NCBI GenBank assembly: GCA_964470965.1
Contig: CAYYIS010000010.1
Span: 51,108 to 115,107, forward strand
Reading direction: 5' to 3'
From: CAYYIS01 sp964470965
GTDB lineage: Bacteria; JAAXHH01; JABIQT01
Length of the DNA stretch: 64,000 bases
In this document: positions 28,964-38,379 of the stretch, one piece after another
Layout: the number at the start of each line of letters is the position of its first letter
How positions within the stretch are numbered: position 1 is the stretch's first letter
Made by a program: the position numbers and the translations under genes
Notes under the pieces: model-generated
Seen by the model: only the letters and a program-made list of their open reading frames with translations
Told to the model about the DNA's origin: nothing
The model's database searches: none

Positions 28964-30241
28964 ATGAAAATACAAGCTGTGGCATCAGACAGTATTGCGG
29001 ATGAGGTCGGGTTGCAGCCGGGGGATCGATTGATCAAAATCAACGGTGCCCAGGTGCGTGACATGCTTGACTACCATTTCTGGTCTCAAGAGGCCGATCT
29101 GGAGCTGGATGTGATGCAGGCCGGTGGCAGCCGGATATTGATTGACATAGAGAAGGATCCGGATGATGATCTTGGTCTTGAGCTGCTTGAGCCCCAGTAC
29201 CAGGCATGCGCTAATAAATGTATTTTCTGCTTCATCCATCAGAACCCTTCCGGCATGCGTAAGGCAGTGTACTTTCAGGATGAGGATGTGCGGCTCTCGT
29301 TCCTGTATGGCAACTACGTGACGCTGGCGTTCGCTTCGGACGCATACCTCGAGCGGATCATGGTACAGCGACTGAGTCCGATATATGTCTCAGTCCATGC
29401 CACGGACCCGGAGCTGCGTCGTACGATGCTCGGTTCGCCCAAGGCTAAAGATGTGATGCCCATCCTCCGCAAACTGGCGGATGCGGAAATCCTGATCGAG
29501 ACGCAGATCGTCCTCTGTCCGGACGTCAACGACGGTCCTGCCCTGCGGCAGACGGTTGACGATCTGGCGGCGTTGTATCCACATCTGGAATCCATTTCGA
29601 TCGTGCCGGTGGGCTTGACGAGGCATCGTGATGGGCTGCACCCACTCAGGGCAGTCACCGTTGACTACGCACGAGATATGATCGAGACGGTGACCGTATG
29701 GCAGGAAGCATTACGTGCTGAGCTCGGCAGACCTCTGGTGTATCTTTCCGACGAATGGTATCTTCTGTCGGACACGCCGTTTCCACCAGACGAGGTGTAT
29801 GTGGACTGTCCGGTCATAGAAAACGGGGTCGGGATGGTAAACGCTTTCATCGGTGAGATGGGGCGCCAGATGAAGGTTCTGCCTACCCGGCTGGAATCGC
29901 CGCGCAAGATAACGTTTGTGACTGCCACGATGGCAGAAGGCACGGTACGCGATCATCTGGTTGAGCCACTGAACCAGATTGAGAACTTAGCGGTGGAGCT
30001 GGTAGTCGTCCCCAATGATTTCTTCGGCCCTGGCGTAACGGTCTCCGGTCTTCTGGTCGGTCGTGACATCGTCCGGTCATTGGAAGGGCATGATCCGGTT
30101 GATGCGGTCTACCTGCCGCCCAACGTGCTGAACGACGACGGACTGTTTCTGGATGATATGACACTGGAGAAGGTGAGCGAAGCGGTTGGCAGTGAGGTGT
30201 TTTTATTTCCTGAGCATGTTGAGAAAGTGATATCATCATAA
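28964..30241 (+). CDS. PDZ-radical SAM-like DUF512 protein
   Basis: A 425-residue protein. The first 60 residues form a PDZ-like domain (GLQPGDRLIKINGAQ). A radical-SAM-type cysteine cluster follows, Cys82, Cys86 and Cys89 in CANKCIFCF, and then the DUF512 C-terminal region (about 210-420). The family is widespread, often sits next to der as here (12 bases before it), and has no agreed biochemical role. It is probably cytoplasmic. Start at ATG 28964. Confidence 0.88.
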   Translation: MKIQAVASDSIADEVGLQPGDRLIKINGAQVRDMLDYHFWSQEADLELDVMQAGGSRILIDIEKDPDDDLGLELLEPQYQACANKCIFCFIHQNPSGMRKAVYFQDEDVRLSFLYGNYVTLAFASDAYLERIMVQRLSPIYVSVHATDPELRRTMLGSPKAKDVMPILRKLADAEILIETQIVLCPDVNDGPALRQTVDDLAALYPHLESISIVPVGLTRHRDGLHPLRAVTVDYARDMIETVTVWQEALRAELGRPLVYLSDEWYLLSDTPFPPDEVYVDCPVIENGVGMVNAFIGEMGRQMKVLPTRLESPRKITFVTATMAEGTVRDHLVEPLNQIENLAVELVVVPNDFFGPGVTVSGLLVGRDIVRSLEGHDPVDAVYLPPNVLNDDGLFLDDMTLEKVSEAVGSEVFLFPEHVEKVISS

Positions 30242-30253
30242 GCTGGAGTGGGT

Positions 30254-31594
30254 ATGGCCTCACCAATTGTTGCAATCATAGGACGTCCGAACGTCGGTAA
30301 GTCTGTTTTGTTCAACCGTATAGTGGGTCGGCAGGACGCCATAGTGGATGATGCCCCCGGCATCACGCGGGACCGGCACTATGCGGATGCAGACTGGTAC
30401 GGGAAGCGGTTCACGATCGTGGATACCGGCGGTCTGGTACCGGATTCGGACGAACCGATGGAGTCCGCCATCGAACGGCAGGCCCAGCTGGCGGTCAACG
30501 AAGCGGATCTTATCCTACTGGTGACCGATGTGCGGGCAGGTCTTATGCCGCTGGACGAAAAGGCGGCTGAGGTGGTCCGGCGGGCCGGAAACGGCCGAAC
30601 GATCGTGGTTGCCAACAAGGTGGATAACGGTAAATTGGAAGACGAAGCATGGGAATTTTCGGCGCTTGGCTTGGGTGACCCGGTCATGATCTCGGCGCTC
30701 AAGGCGCGAGGTACGGGTGAACTGTTGGACATGGTCTCGGATAGACTGCCAGACAAGCAGTCGGATCCTCCTGCCGACGGGGCTATAAAGGTCGCAGTGA
30801 TAGGCCGCCCAAACGTGGGCAAATCCTCCCTGGTCAATGCCATGGTGGGCAAAGAAACCGTAATCGTTTCAGATGTGGCGGGCACGACCCGGGATTCAAT
30901 AGATACGAAGATCGTTCGCCAGGGTGTGCCGTACCTGTTGATCGATACGGCCGGATTACGTCGGCGTTCCCGGATCAAAAGCGATATCGAATTTTACAGC
31001 TTTACGAGAACCGTCCGTGCCATCGAGCGTTGTGATGTGGCAGTCGTTTTGATAGATGGTGTGGACGGTATATCGGGGCAGGACATGCGAATCGTGTCTC
31101 AGGTGGATGAAGCCGGTAAGGGGCTGATCCTCGCGTTCAACAAATGGGACCTGGTCAATGCCGACGCTACGTCAGGTGACGTGTTCAGGGAAACGGCTTC
31201 GAAACAGCTGCGTTTCACGGATTATGCACCGATCATGTTCGTCTCCGCGGCGACCCATCGCGGGGTCACGCAGCTGGCACAAAAAGTAAACCAGGTGCAG
31301 CAGATGCGGAACACCCGGGTGGGTACAAGCGAGTTGAACCGCGCAGTGGAACAGATCGTGGCACTCAATCCACCGCCGGTAACATCCAACGGCCGGCACG
31401 TAAGGGTGTACTACGGCACCCAGGCCAGTGTAGCGCCACCAACGTTTGTGTTCTTTACCAACTATCCCGATTCGGTGCCGGAGGCATACAGACGCTATCT
31501 TTCGAATAGACTTCGGGAAGCGTTTGGATTCCAGGGCACCCCGATCCGGGTATTGATTCGTGGGCGTGGCGGCAAGGATGATAGGCAAGAATAA
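30254..31594 (+). CDS. der: Ribosome-assembly GTPase Der (EngA)
   Basis: A 446-residue protein with two tandem GTPase domains, each with a GRPNVGKS P-loop (near residues 8-15 and about 183-190), followed by a KH-like C-terminal domain. This order is unique to Der, which matures the 50S ribosomal subunit. I chose the ATG at 30254 because GGAG lies 5 bases upstream. A GTG two codons earlier is possible. The gene follows DUF512 by 12 bases and precedes the MerR gene by 11. Confidence 0.97.
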   Translation: MASPIVAIIGRPNVGKSVLFNRIVGRQDAIVDDAPGITRDRHYADADWYGKRFTIVDTGGLVPDSDEPMESAIERQAQLAVNEADLILLVTDVRAGLMPLDEKAAEVVRRAGNGRTIVVANKVDNGKLEDEAWEFSALGLGDPVMISALKARGTGELLDMVSDRLPDKQSDPPADGAIKVAVIGRPNVGKSSLVNAMVGKETVIVSDVAGTTRDSIDTKIVRQGVPYLLIDTAGLRRRSRIKSDIEFYSFTRTVRAIERCDVAVVLIDGVDGISGQDMRIVSQVDEAGKGLILAFNKWDLVNADATSGDVFRETASKQLRFTDYAPIMFVSAATHRGVTQLAQKVNQVQQMRNTRVGTSELNRAVEQIVALNPPPVTSNGRHVRVYYGTQASVAPPTFVFFTNYPDSVPEAYRRYLSNRLREAFGFQGTPIRVLIRGRGGKDDRQE

Positions 31595-31605
31595 AGGGTC
31601 TTTCT

Positions 31606-31977
31606 ATGAACGGTCGATCAACGGGTAAGCTGTACTATTCCATCAGCGAGGTATCTGAACTGACCGGACTTGAAGCTACCGTCTTGCGCTATTGGGAGAA
31701 GGAATTTCCTCAGTTGCGCCTGAAGTACAACCGTGCCGGTAAAAGGATGTACCGGGAAAAAGATATCAGGGTCATCCAGGAAATCAAGCGTCTGACCCGG
31801 GAGGAAGGCTATACGCTCACCGGCGCCAAAAAACATATGCAAGACTCCACCAAGAGCGTAAAGACTTCCGAAGACAAGTCGGATCAGGAAACACCAACCA
31901 ACATTTCCGACCTGCCGCCGGAACTTCTGGGTTATCTCCGCAAAGAATTGAATGACATCAGAAAGTTGCTGGAGTAA
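31606..31977 (+). CDS. MerR-family transcriptional regulator
   Basis: A 123-residue protein with an N-terminal MerR helix-turn-helix (SISEVSELTGLEATVLRYWE, about 10-29) and wing (AGKRMYREKDI). A short helix and a hydrophilic tail follow, without metal-binding cysteines. Small MerR proteins of this type often sit near translation and cell-envelope genes. AAAGG precedes the ATG. It lies in the der-lpxK run and its targets are unknown. Confidence 0.9.
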   Translation: MNGRSTGKLYYSISEVSELTGLEATVLRYWEKEFPQLRLKYNRAGKRMYREKDIRVIQEIKRLTREEGYTLTGAKKHMQDSTKSVKTSEDKSDQETPTNISDLPPELLGYLRKELNDIRKLLE

Positions 31978-31998
31978 TCCGGATCATATTTTGATCTC

Positions 31999-33090
31999 AT
32001 GCCTTTATACACTCTCCTCTACCGCATCTCTGATCCCGATGACCGGGCATCCGGTATCATCATCCTGCGCGGTCTGCTCTGGCTCCCGGCCCAATTATTC
32101 AAAATAGCCGGACGGCTCCGTAATTATTCCTATACAATGGGCTGGCGCGTTCAGCAGAGATTGCCGGTTCGGGTAATCAGTGTGGGTGGCCTCACGGTCG
32201 GTGGGGCCGGAAAGACGCCGGTCGTTCGCCACCTGGCCGGATTGCTGTCGGATGCCGGACAGCGTGTGGTGGTGTTAAGCCGGGGATATGGACGCCTGAA
32301 TAAGGCGGTTGTGGTGGCCTCAAGCGCCGGAGACGAATGCCTGCCCTGGCACTGCGTAGGTGACGAACCGTACCTACTGGCTTCGACGCAGCCTGGTGTA
32401 CCGGTGGTCGTCGGCGCCGATAGGATTGAAACTGGAAAACATGCCATTCGTCAATTCGACCCCGATATTCTGATGCTGGATGACGGTTTTCAGCATCGCC
32501 GTCTGTCCAGGGATCTCGATATCGTCGTACTCGACGCGACCAGTCCCGCAGAGCGTTTGATACCTACGGGCCCCCTGCGGGAACCGTGGTCAGCGCTGCG
32601 CAGAGCCGACCTCATCGTTCTCACCCGCGTCGATCAGGCCGAGACACTCGATACTCTTGTCCGACGTATTCGCCGTTACAATCCGGAAATGCAGATTGTA
32701 GAAACCGCTTACCGTCCTGCGGGCCTCCGACACCTTTCGGACGGCAGATCCTTCCCTCTCGATCATATCTCCGGCTGCCGTGTCGTTACGCTGGCTGGTA
32801 TCGCAAATCCCGTCTCTTTCGAACAGACGATTCGACAGATCGGTGCCGAGGTGGTGCATATGTTGCGCTACCAGGATCACCATGTTTACCAGAATGAGGA
32901 AATCGAATTGGCATGCGGGGCTGCTTCCCGAACTCGGGCCCAATGGATAGTAACCACGGAGAAAGACGCCATTCGTATTCCGGAAAGCAGTGACAGGACG
33001 AGGATCCTGGTGCTGGATATTGAGTTGGATGTTGTACGGGGTGGCAACGTTCTTAAATCGATGGTATTTAACGCCGCTGCCTCTCCATGA
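31999..33090 (+). CDS. lpxK: Tetraacyldisaccharide 4'-kinase
   Basis: A 363-residue LpxK, which phosphorylates the lipid A precursor at the inner membrane. An N-terminal hydrophobic segment (about 20-35) precedes the Walker A variant SVGGLTVGGAGKTPVVRHLA (about 60-79). The DDGFQHRRLSRDLDI motif follows (about 161). It proves that the host makes lipid A and so has an outer membrane. Its last 23 bases overlap the 3' end of the convergent aminotransferase gene. No clear ribosome site is seen before the ATG. Confidence 0.95.
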   Translation: MPLYTLLYRISDPDDRASGIIILRGLLWLPAQLFKIAGRLRNYSYTMGWRVQQRLPVRVISVGGLTVGGAGKTPVVRHLAGLLSDAGQRVVVLSRGYGRLNKAVVVASSAGDECLPWHCVGDEPYLLASTQPGVPVVVGADRIETGKHAIRQFDPDILMLDDGFQHRRLSRDLDIVVLDATSPAERLIPTGPLREPWSALRRADLIVLTRVDQAETLDTLVRRIRRYNPEMQIVETAYRPAGLRHLSDGRSFPLDHISGCRVVTLAGIANPVSFEQTIRQIGAEVVHMLRYQDHHVYQNEEIELACGAASRTRAQWIVTTEKDAIRIPESSDRTRILVLDIELDVVRGGNVLKSMVFNAAASP

Positions 33091-34186
33091 GTCCGAGTAC
33101 CGTATCGATCTCATCTGGTATGTTGAACACGCCCGGTGAAAGTCTCAACTGTCCTTTATCCAGGCGAACCGAAGCTGTGACGCCGGCATCCTCGAGGGCG
33201 TCGGAGACATCTGCCGGAGCGTCCACGAAACAGGTAACGATGGGCGTCTGGTTGCCCGGCGGCGTGAACATACGATAGCCGAGGTCCAATAGGCCCGCAT
33301 GAAGCCGGTGCGCGAGGTCAACCACATGGCGGGTCAGCCTTTCCTGGCCGACTGCCTCGATGTACTGCAACCCCGCGCCCAGTTCCCAGAGGCCGCCGAA
33401 GTTGTAGGTGCCGTATTCGTACTGCTTGGCGGAATGATGTCCGGGCCAGTCGCGAAAGGCGCCCTCGAAGTTCAGTTTCTGCATGAAACCGAACTTGTTT
33501 GGCCGGATTCGGTCCAACAGGTCTTCTTTTACGAACACAAACGACAGCCCGAACGGACCGAAAACCCACTTGTAAGTCCCGCAGGCCAAAACGTCCATGT
33601 CACCCGCCCTCACATCCACCGGAATGGCACCCACCGCCTGTACTGCATCCGTGTAGAAATACGCACCGAAGGCATGCGCAAGGTCCGCTATGCCCCTGAT
33701 ATCGTGCAGATAGCCGTTGTGATGGGATACGTACGGTATGCTGATCAACCGGGTACGCTCATTCGTCACATCTGCAAACGCCTCGACCGTCGCCGCGCCG
33801 GCGAGGTTCTGTACGATCCTCAGTTCTATGCCGTAGGTTTGCTCATAATGTTGCCACAACACGAAATCGGACACATATGCCAGGTCGTCCAGAACCACGT
33901 TGTCGCCCGGCTGCCAGTCGATGGCCGAGGCGACCAGGTTGATGCCGTCACCGGTATTCATGCCGAAGAATACCTCCTTTGCCTTCGCACCGATCATGGT
34001 TGCCGCCTGCTGCCGCACTTCTTCCGCTTTGTCCAGCCAACCGTGAATGGTGTGCCATTCCTGCCGTCTGGCGAAGTATTCCTGCGCCGCTCGGATCACC
34101 GGGGTTGGTGTGGGAGAAATGGATGCGGAGTTGAGATAAGTGAGCGATTTGGTGGCCGGAAAATCTTTTCGGATGGCTTCGTTCAT
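33068..34186 (-). CDS. Class V aminotransferase (cysteine desulfurase/isopenicillin epimerase-like)
   Basis: A 372-residue PLP enzyme of the class V aminotransferase fold. The start reads TYLNSASISPTPTPVI, the cofactor aspartate region FYTDAVQAVGA follows, and the PLP lysine is Lys206 in CGTYKWVFGPFG. The ATG at 34186 is preferred over one two codons upstream because GAGGT lies 7 bases before it. Substrate unknown. The true cysteine desulfurase loop cysteine is not evident. It converges on lpxK with a 23 base overlap. Confidence 0.88.
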   Translation of the reverse strand: MNEAIRKDFPATKSLTYLNSASISPTPTPVIRAAQEYFARRQEWHTIHGWLDKAEEVRQQAATMIGAKAKEVFFGMNTGDGINLVASAIDWQPGDNVVLDDLAYVSDFVLWQHYEQTYGIELRIVQNLAGAATVEAFADVTNERTRLISIPYVSHHNGYLHDIRGIADLAHAFGAYFYTDAVQAVGAIPVDVRAGDMDVLACGTYKWVFGPFGLSFVFVKEDLLDRIRPNKFGFMQKLNFEGAFRDWPGHHSAKQYEYGTYNFGGLWELGAGLQYIEAVGQERLTRHVVDLAHRLHAGLLDLGYRMFTPPGNQTPIVTCFVDAPADVSDALEDAGVTASVRLDKGQLRLSPGVFNIPDEIDTVLGLMERQRR

Positions 34187-34739
34187 GGGCATACCTCATT
34201 TCAACAAATGTTATCTCTCCCATACGTCATTTGGACCCAGATCGAGATAGTTCATCTTTATTCTTCAGTCTTGCAGGCTATTAACCATAGGCCATGTACA
34301 GGAGACTGCTAAGATGCATCAACCCAGCATGATGCCATGCGGGTTAGCCGGGGGCGGGATCGGAGTGAGTGCCTTGCCGCGGATGTAGGGTCTCCAGAGA
34401 CCATGGCCCCGGTTTCTGTTCAGGATGTCGGTACCGAACCGGCACACGAGGCCCGGCAACTCCGGATTGGCGACGATGACATCCCCGGAAGGAAAAGCTG
34501 AAGTGTAAGATAAGATCATTGGGAATACATGATATAATAACAGATCCAGGACAAGATCCCAAGGCTTTATTATCTAATAAACCCTGGAGTACCATACTGC
34601 GAATGTTTCTACACGCCCTCGACCGTTGGCTATCTTTTTTATGGTTTGTTCCGTCAATTCATCTGGTTTTTTTGAGATGGTCACATCATATTTATACCTT
34701 ACTTTAATTTCAGCTACTAATCCTTTAGCCGGTTTCTTT
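34187..34739. other. Intergenic with a possible C-terminal gene remnant
   Basis: About 550 bases between the aminotransferase and lutA. On the minus strand 34519-34319 there is a protein-like stretch (VIVANPELPGLVCRFGTD, then RPYIRGKALTPIPPP) ending at a stop, with no start or upstream domain. It looks like the tail of a lost gene of unknown family. A lysine-rich 61-codon minus frame (34759-34574) overlaps the lutA start and is probably chance. Confidence 0.35.
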
Positions 34740-35495
34740 ATGTCCGTAGGGCTCTTCATCCCCTGTTACATCGATCAGTTTTATCCCGATGTAGGCATCG
34801 CCACACTAGAGTTGCTGGAACGGTTCGGCATGACGGTGGATTATCCGCCGGCGCAGACGTGTTGCGGTCAGCCAATGGCCAACGCAGGGTGCGTGGATGA
34901 CGTGGGGCCCCTCGCGGAACGGTTTTTGGAGCTTTTCGGCGGATATGAGTATGTGGTGGCGCCGTCCGGTAGCTGCGTGGCAATGGTGCGTCATCAATAC
35001 GAGACGTTTCTGGGTGAATCGGCGGCATTCGAAGAATTAAAAGATAAAACGTTTGAATTGTGTGAATTCCTTGTGGATGTGCTCAAGGTGGAAGCGCTGG
35101 AGGCATCATTTCCGTACCGTGTGGGGTTGCATGAAAGCTGCCACGGCCTGCGGGAACTGAGGATGGGCCGTTCTTCCGAGACGGTCGGAGAGGCGTTCAG
35201 CAAATCACAGCAGTTGCTGAGTCTGGTGGACGGCATTGAACTGACTTCGTTACTGAGGCCGGACGAATGCTGTGGATTCGGCGGTACGTTTGCGGTGAAC
35301 CAGGAGGCGGTGTCCTGCATGATGGGGCTGGACCGAGTGGCTGATCACGAGCAGGCGGGCACTCAGGTGCTTACCGCTACGGACATGTCCTGCCTCATGC
35401 ATCTGTCCGGTCTGATCCGACGGCAGAAAAAGCCCATCCGAGTCATGCACATTGCACAGATTCTAACCGGACGAAGACCGGAGGATATGGACTAG
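34740..35495 (+). CDS. lutA: LutA/YkgE-type (Fe-S)-binding subunit of lactate utilisation
   Basis: A 251-residue protein with the two cysteine-rich (CCG) domains of LutA: CCGQ at 41-44 and CCGF at 177-180, each preceded by family-typical cysteines. With LutB and LutC it oxidises L-lactate to pyruvate. A frame extends upstream to 34626, but family members begin at the VGLFIPCYIDQF block, so I use the ATG at 34740 although it has no strong ribosome site. The next gene begins immediately after its stop codon. Confidence 0.92.
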   Translation: MSVGLFIPCYIDQFYPDVGIATLELLERFGMTVDYPPAQTCCGQPMANAGCVDDVGPLAERFLELFGGYEYVVAPSGSCVAMVRHQYETFLGESAAFEELKDKTFELCEFLVDVLKVEALEASFPYRVGLHESCHGLRELRMGRSSETVGEAFSKSQQLLSLVDGIELTSLLRPDECCGFGGTFAVNQEAVSCMMGLDRVADHEQAGTQVLTATDMSCLMHLSGLIRRQKKPIRVMHIAQILTGRRPEDMD

Positions 35496-36881
35496 ATGAG
35501 CAAGCCTGGCGGTGATCATGCTAAAAAAGCAACAGCCTTCATCGCACAACGTGAGAAAGCGCACTGGCACGATAAGGCGCTTTGGTTCGTCCGGGAGAAA
35601 CGCGATAAGCAGGTCCGTGATCTTCCGGAATGGGAACGGCTGCGTGAAACCGCCTCGGCGATCAAAGCCCACACCATGGCGAAGCTGGACGAATACCTGG
35701 TCGCATTTGAACAGAAAGCGACCGCACTCGGGGCACAGGTTCACTGGGCAAGGGACGGCGCCGAGCACAATCTCATCGTACACGGGATTTTGAAGGAGCA
35801 CGGCGTCCGGAGTGTGGTTAAGAGTAAGTCGATGCTGACGGAGGAGTGCCATCTGAACCCCTATCTGGAAAAACAGGGAATCGAGGTGGTCGACACGGAC
35901 TTGGGCGAACGCATCGTGCAGCTCCGTGGGGAACCGCCCAGCCACATCGTACTGCCCGCAATCCACATCAAAAAAGAAGAAGTAGGTGACCTGTTTCACG
36001 AGCATCTGGGTACCGACGAGGGCGCCACGGATCCGGAATATCTGACGGAGGCCGCTCGGCACCATCTACGGGAGAAATTTATGGAGGCGGATGCCGGGAT
36101 CACCGGCGTCAACTTCGCCATCGCGGAGACCGGCGGAATCGTGGTATGTACCAACGAAGGCAATGCGGATCTTGGCGTGTCTCTCCCCGATGTGCACATA
36201 GCCAGTATGGGGCTGGAAAAAATAATACCCACTGCAGAGGATCTGGGCGTTTTTACTCGACTTCTTGCCCGTTCTGCGACCGGCCAGCCTATCACTTCCT
36301 ATACGTCTCATTTCCACGGTCCGCCGAAAGGCGGGGCGCTGCACATCGTATTGGTAGACAACGGCCGCAGCAACATGCGGCAGAGCAAGGCGTACGGTGA
36401 TGCACTCCACTGCATACGGTGCGGTGCCTGCATGAACACTTGCCCGGTGTATAGGCGCAGCGGCGGGCACAGCTACGGTGCGGTCGTGCCGGGTCCGATC
36501 GGATCGGTGCTGAATCCGGTCAATGATGCCGCCGCATACAATAGTCTGCCCTTCGCATGCTCACTGTGCGGATCCTGTTCCGATGTCTGTCCTGTCAGAA
36601 TCCCCTTACATCATCAGCTGCTGACGCTACGGAATCATGTCAGGCTTGAGGGCCATCTCGCCTGGAAGAAGAGGGTTGCCATGGGCGTGGCCGGAAAGGT
36701 GCTACGGTCTCCCGTTCTGTTACGATCTTTCGGCGGCATGGCAAAACGGTTTATGAGATTCTTTCCCGGTCTGCTGAAAAACCGGTTCAATATTTGGGGC
36801 CGGCAGCGAGACCTGCCGCCGGCGCCAAAGGGTACGTTCACTTCCTGGTACAGGGCCAATCGTAAAAAGGATCAGTCATGA
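35496..36881 (+). CDS. lutB: LutB/YkgF-type iron-sulfur protein
   Basis: A 461-residue protein with an N-terminal LUD domain and, near 300-370, two ferredoxin-type clusters: Cys306, 309, 312 and 316 (CIRCGACMNTCP) and Cys355, 358, 361 and 365 (CSLCGSCSDVCP). This is the electron-transfer subunit of the lactate oxidation complex. Start directly follows the lutA stop. Its end overlaps the lutC start by 4 bases, which points to translational coupling. Confidence 0.95.
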   Translation: MSKPGGDHAKKATAFIAQREKAHWHDKALWFVREKRDKQVRDLPEWERLRETASAIKAHTMAKLDEYLVAFEQKATALGAQVHWARDGAEHNLIVHGILKEHGVRSVVKSKSMLTEECHLNPYLEKQGIEVVDTDLGERIVQLRGEPPSHIVLPAIHIKKEEVGDLFHEHLGTDEGATDPEYLTEAARHHLREKFMEADAGITGVNFAIAETGGIVVCTNEGNADLGVSLPDVHIASMGLEKIIPTAEDLGVFTRLLARSATGQPITSYTSHFHGPPKGGALHIVLVDNGRSNMRQSKAYGDALHCIRCGACMNTCPVYRRSGGHSYGAVVPGPIGSVLNPVNDAAAYNSLPFACSLCGSCSDVCPVRIPLHHQLLTLRNHVRLEGHLAWKKRVAMGVAGKVLRSPVLLRSFGGMAKRFMRFFPGLLKNRFNIWGRQRDLPPAPKGTFTSWYRANRKKDQS

Positions 36882-37468
36882 GCAGCCGGGATGACATATT
36901 GGCGAACCTGAGCAGCAACGCACAAGACACGGTGCCCCACCCAGATTTGGACCAGTTTTGGAGTACCTGGTCGGATCCGATCGTACGATTTGAGGAGTCG
37001 GTTGCTACCGTGGGCGGACAGTCGGTGCGTCTGGAGAATCCGGAAGATCTTACCGAAGCGATTGTCGCACTGGAATTCTATAAAGAGGCCCGGCGGGTAG
37101 CGTCGGACAGCACCCACACGAGCCTGGAATGTGACCCGTTCGATGGGGTTTTGGACCCACATACGCTGGAGGATCTTGACCTGTTCATCGCGGACGGAAG
37201 AATGGGGGTGGCAGAAAACGGGGCCGTCTGGCTTACTGACGAAACCCTCACCCACCGTGTGGCATTATTCATCCCGCAGCATCTGATCCTGACCGTGGAA
37301 AGTAACCAGATTGTAAACAATATGCACGAAGCCTATCGGCGGATACAGATAGGTACTCCGGAGTTCGGGGTTTTTGTATCGGGGCCGTCCAAAACAGCTG
37401 ACATAGAACAATCCCTTGTAATCGGTGCCCACGGGCCCCGGTCTCTCACGGTGTTTATTCTGAACTAA
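36878..37468 (+). CDS. lutC: LutC-type LUD-domain protein
   Basis: A 196-residue LUD-domain protein. It carries the conserved GRMGVAENGAVWLTDET region and the SGPSKTADIEQSLVIGAHGP block near the end (about 168-187). It completes lutABC and is required for lactate use in related systems. It overlaps lutB by 4 bases, and the PhyH gene follows after 19 bases. Confidence 0.93.
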   Translation: MSSRDDILANLSSNAQDTVPHPDLDQFWSTWSDPIVRFEESVATVGGQSVRLENPEDLTEAIVALEFYKEARRVASDSTHTSLECDPFDGVLDPHTLEDLDLFIADGRMGVAENGAVWLTDETLTHRVALFIPQHLILTVESNQIVNNMHEAYRRIQIGTPEFGVFVSGPSKTADIEQSLVIGAHGPRSLTVFILN

Positions 37469-37487
37469 ACCACAAGGAAGGTTTCCC

Positions 37488-38333
37488 ATGGGCGATCCAT
37501 TGCTTCCCATCACTAACGCGGACGGACTCCCGGTCGTTCCCATGACCGCGCCCCAGGCGTATATCTTCGACCTAAAGGGGTGGATCTGTCTGCCCGGCCT
37601 GCTGTCCGAAAAACAACTTGAAGGGATCCGGGCGCATCAGATGAAGTATCTCTACGATAGAGAATCCCTGCCGCCTCACGAACGTGACAATCACGGCGGA
37701 CCATCACAGATACTGCTCGACCATCCGGCTGTTGCGGGTGTGCTCAATGAGATCATTTCACACCAGGCAATGGCTACCGAGGAGTGCTACGGCTTTCGGT
37801 ATGACCACACCTACACGAGCCATAGAAAGATGGATCACGACAACTTTAATCCTCATGGCGGTAATGGTTATTTTAACTTTTCGGGCAATTCGCATATTTA
37901 CGAGATGCTACCGGGCAGAATCCATTCCGGCCTCACCAGGGTAGTCTGGGAATTGAACGAGGTGGGCCCCGGTGACGGCGGAACCATGTTCCTTTCCGGA
38001 AGTCACAAAGCGGCGTTCCCTCGTCCCCAAGAGGTGAGCGGACGTGGCAGCGATCTGTGGGATACCTATACCTGTCCCGCCGGTTCTGCGGTGATATTCA
38101 CCGAAGCCCTCTGCCACACCGGCACGCGCTGGGCGAACCCGGACCGTGACCGGCTCTGCCTGTTTACCTGTTACAACACCGTTAATGCCAAATGGGGAAA
38201 GGGGTGTCCGCCGCCGGAGGTAGTGGAGGGCATGGCGCCCAAGCGTCGTACCCTGTTCCGAGGTGTGTGGTGCGGTATGAACGAAGTGCCGCAGATCAAT
38301 CGCTATTACGACGAAGCCAACCATGCCGTCTGA
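37488..38333 (+). CDS. Phytanoyl-CoA dioxygenase (PhyH) family protein
   Basis: A 281-residue Fe(II)/2-oxoglutarate-type oxygenase fold. A candidate metal site lies in MDHDNFNPHGGNG (about 115-127), with a distal histidine in LCHTGTRW (His210) and the following arginine for 2-oxoglutarate. The fold is built around GPGDGGTMFLSGSHK, a family hallmark. AAGGAAGG precedes the ATG. It directly follows lutC and may belong to the same transcript, but its substrate is unknown. Confidence 0.87.
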   Translation: MGDPLLPITNADGLPVVPMTAPQAYIFDLKGWICLPGLLSEKQLEGIRAHQMKYLYDRESLPPHERDNHGGPSQILLDHPAVAGVLNEIISHQAMATEECYGFRYDHTYTSHRKMDHDNFNPHGGNGYFNFSGNSHIYEMLPGRIHSGLTRVVWELNEVGPGDGGTMFLSGSHKAAFPRPQEVSGRGSDLWDTYTCPAGSAVIFTEALCHTGTRWANPDRDRLCLFTCYNTVNAKWGKGCPPPEVVEGMAPKRRTLFRGVWCGMNEVPQINRYYDEANHAV

Positions 38334-38340
38334 CCGATCG

Positions 38341-38372
38341 GGCCGCCATGCCGTTTCTCGGTATGGGCCGGC
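38341..38372. terminator. Hairpin between convergent phyH and recQ
   Basis: An 8 bp stem (38346-38353 against 38359-38366, one G-T pair) with a 5-base loop lies 12 bases after the phyH stop and 8 bases before the recQ stop, where a bidirectional terminator is expected. A weak T-rich tract follows on the plus strand only, so this is a tentative terminator. Confidence 0.35.
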
Positions 38373-38379
38373 TTCTTTG

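Noticed and set aside
34574..34759. Lysine-rich minus-strand frame of 61 codons overlapping the lutA start
   Set aside because: It overlaps a well-supported gene start and has no recognised domain or ribosome site.
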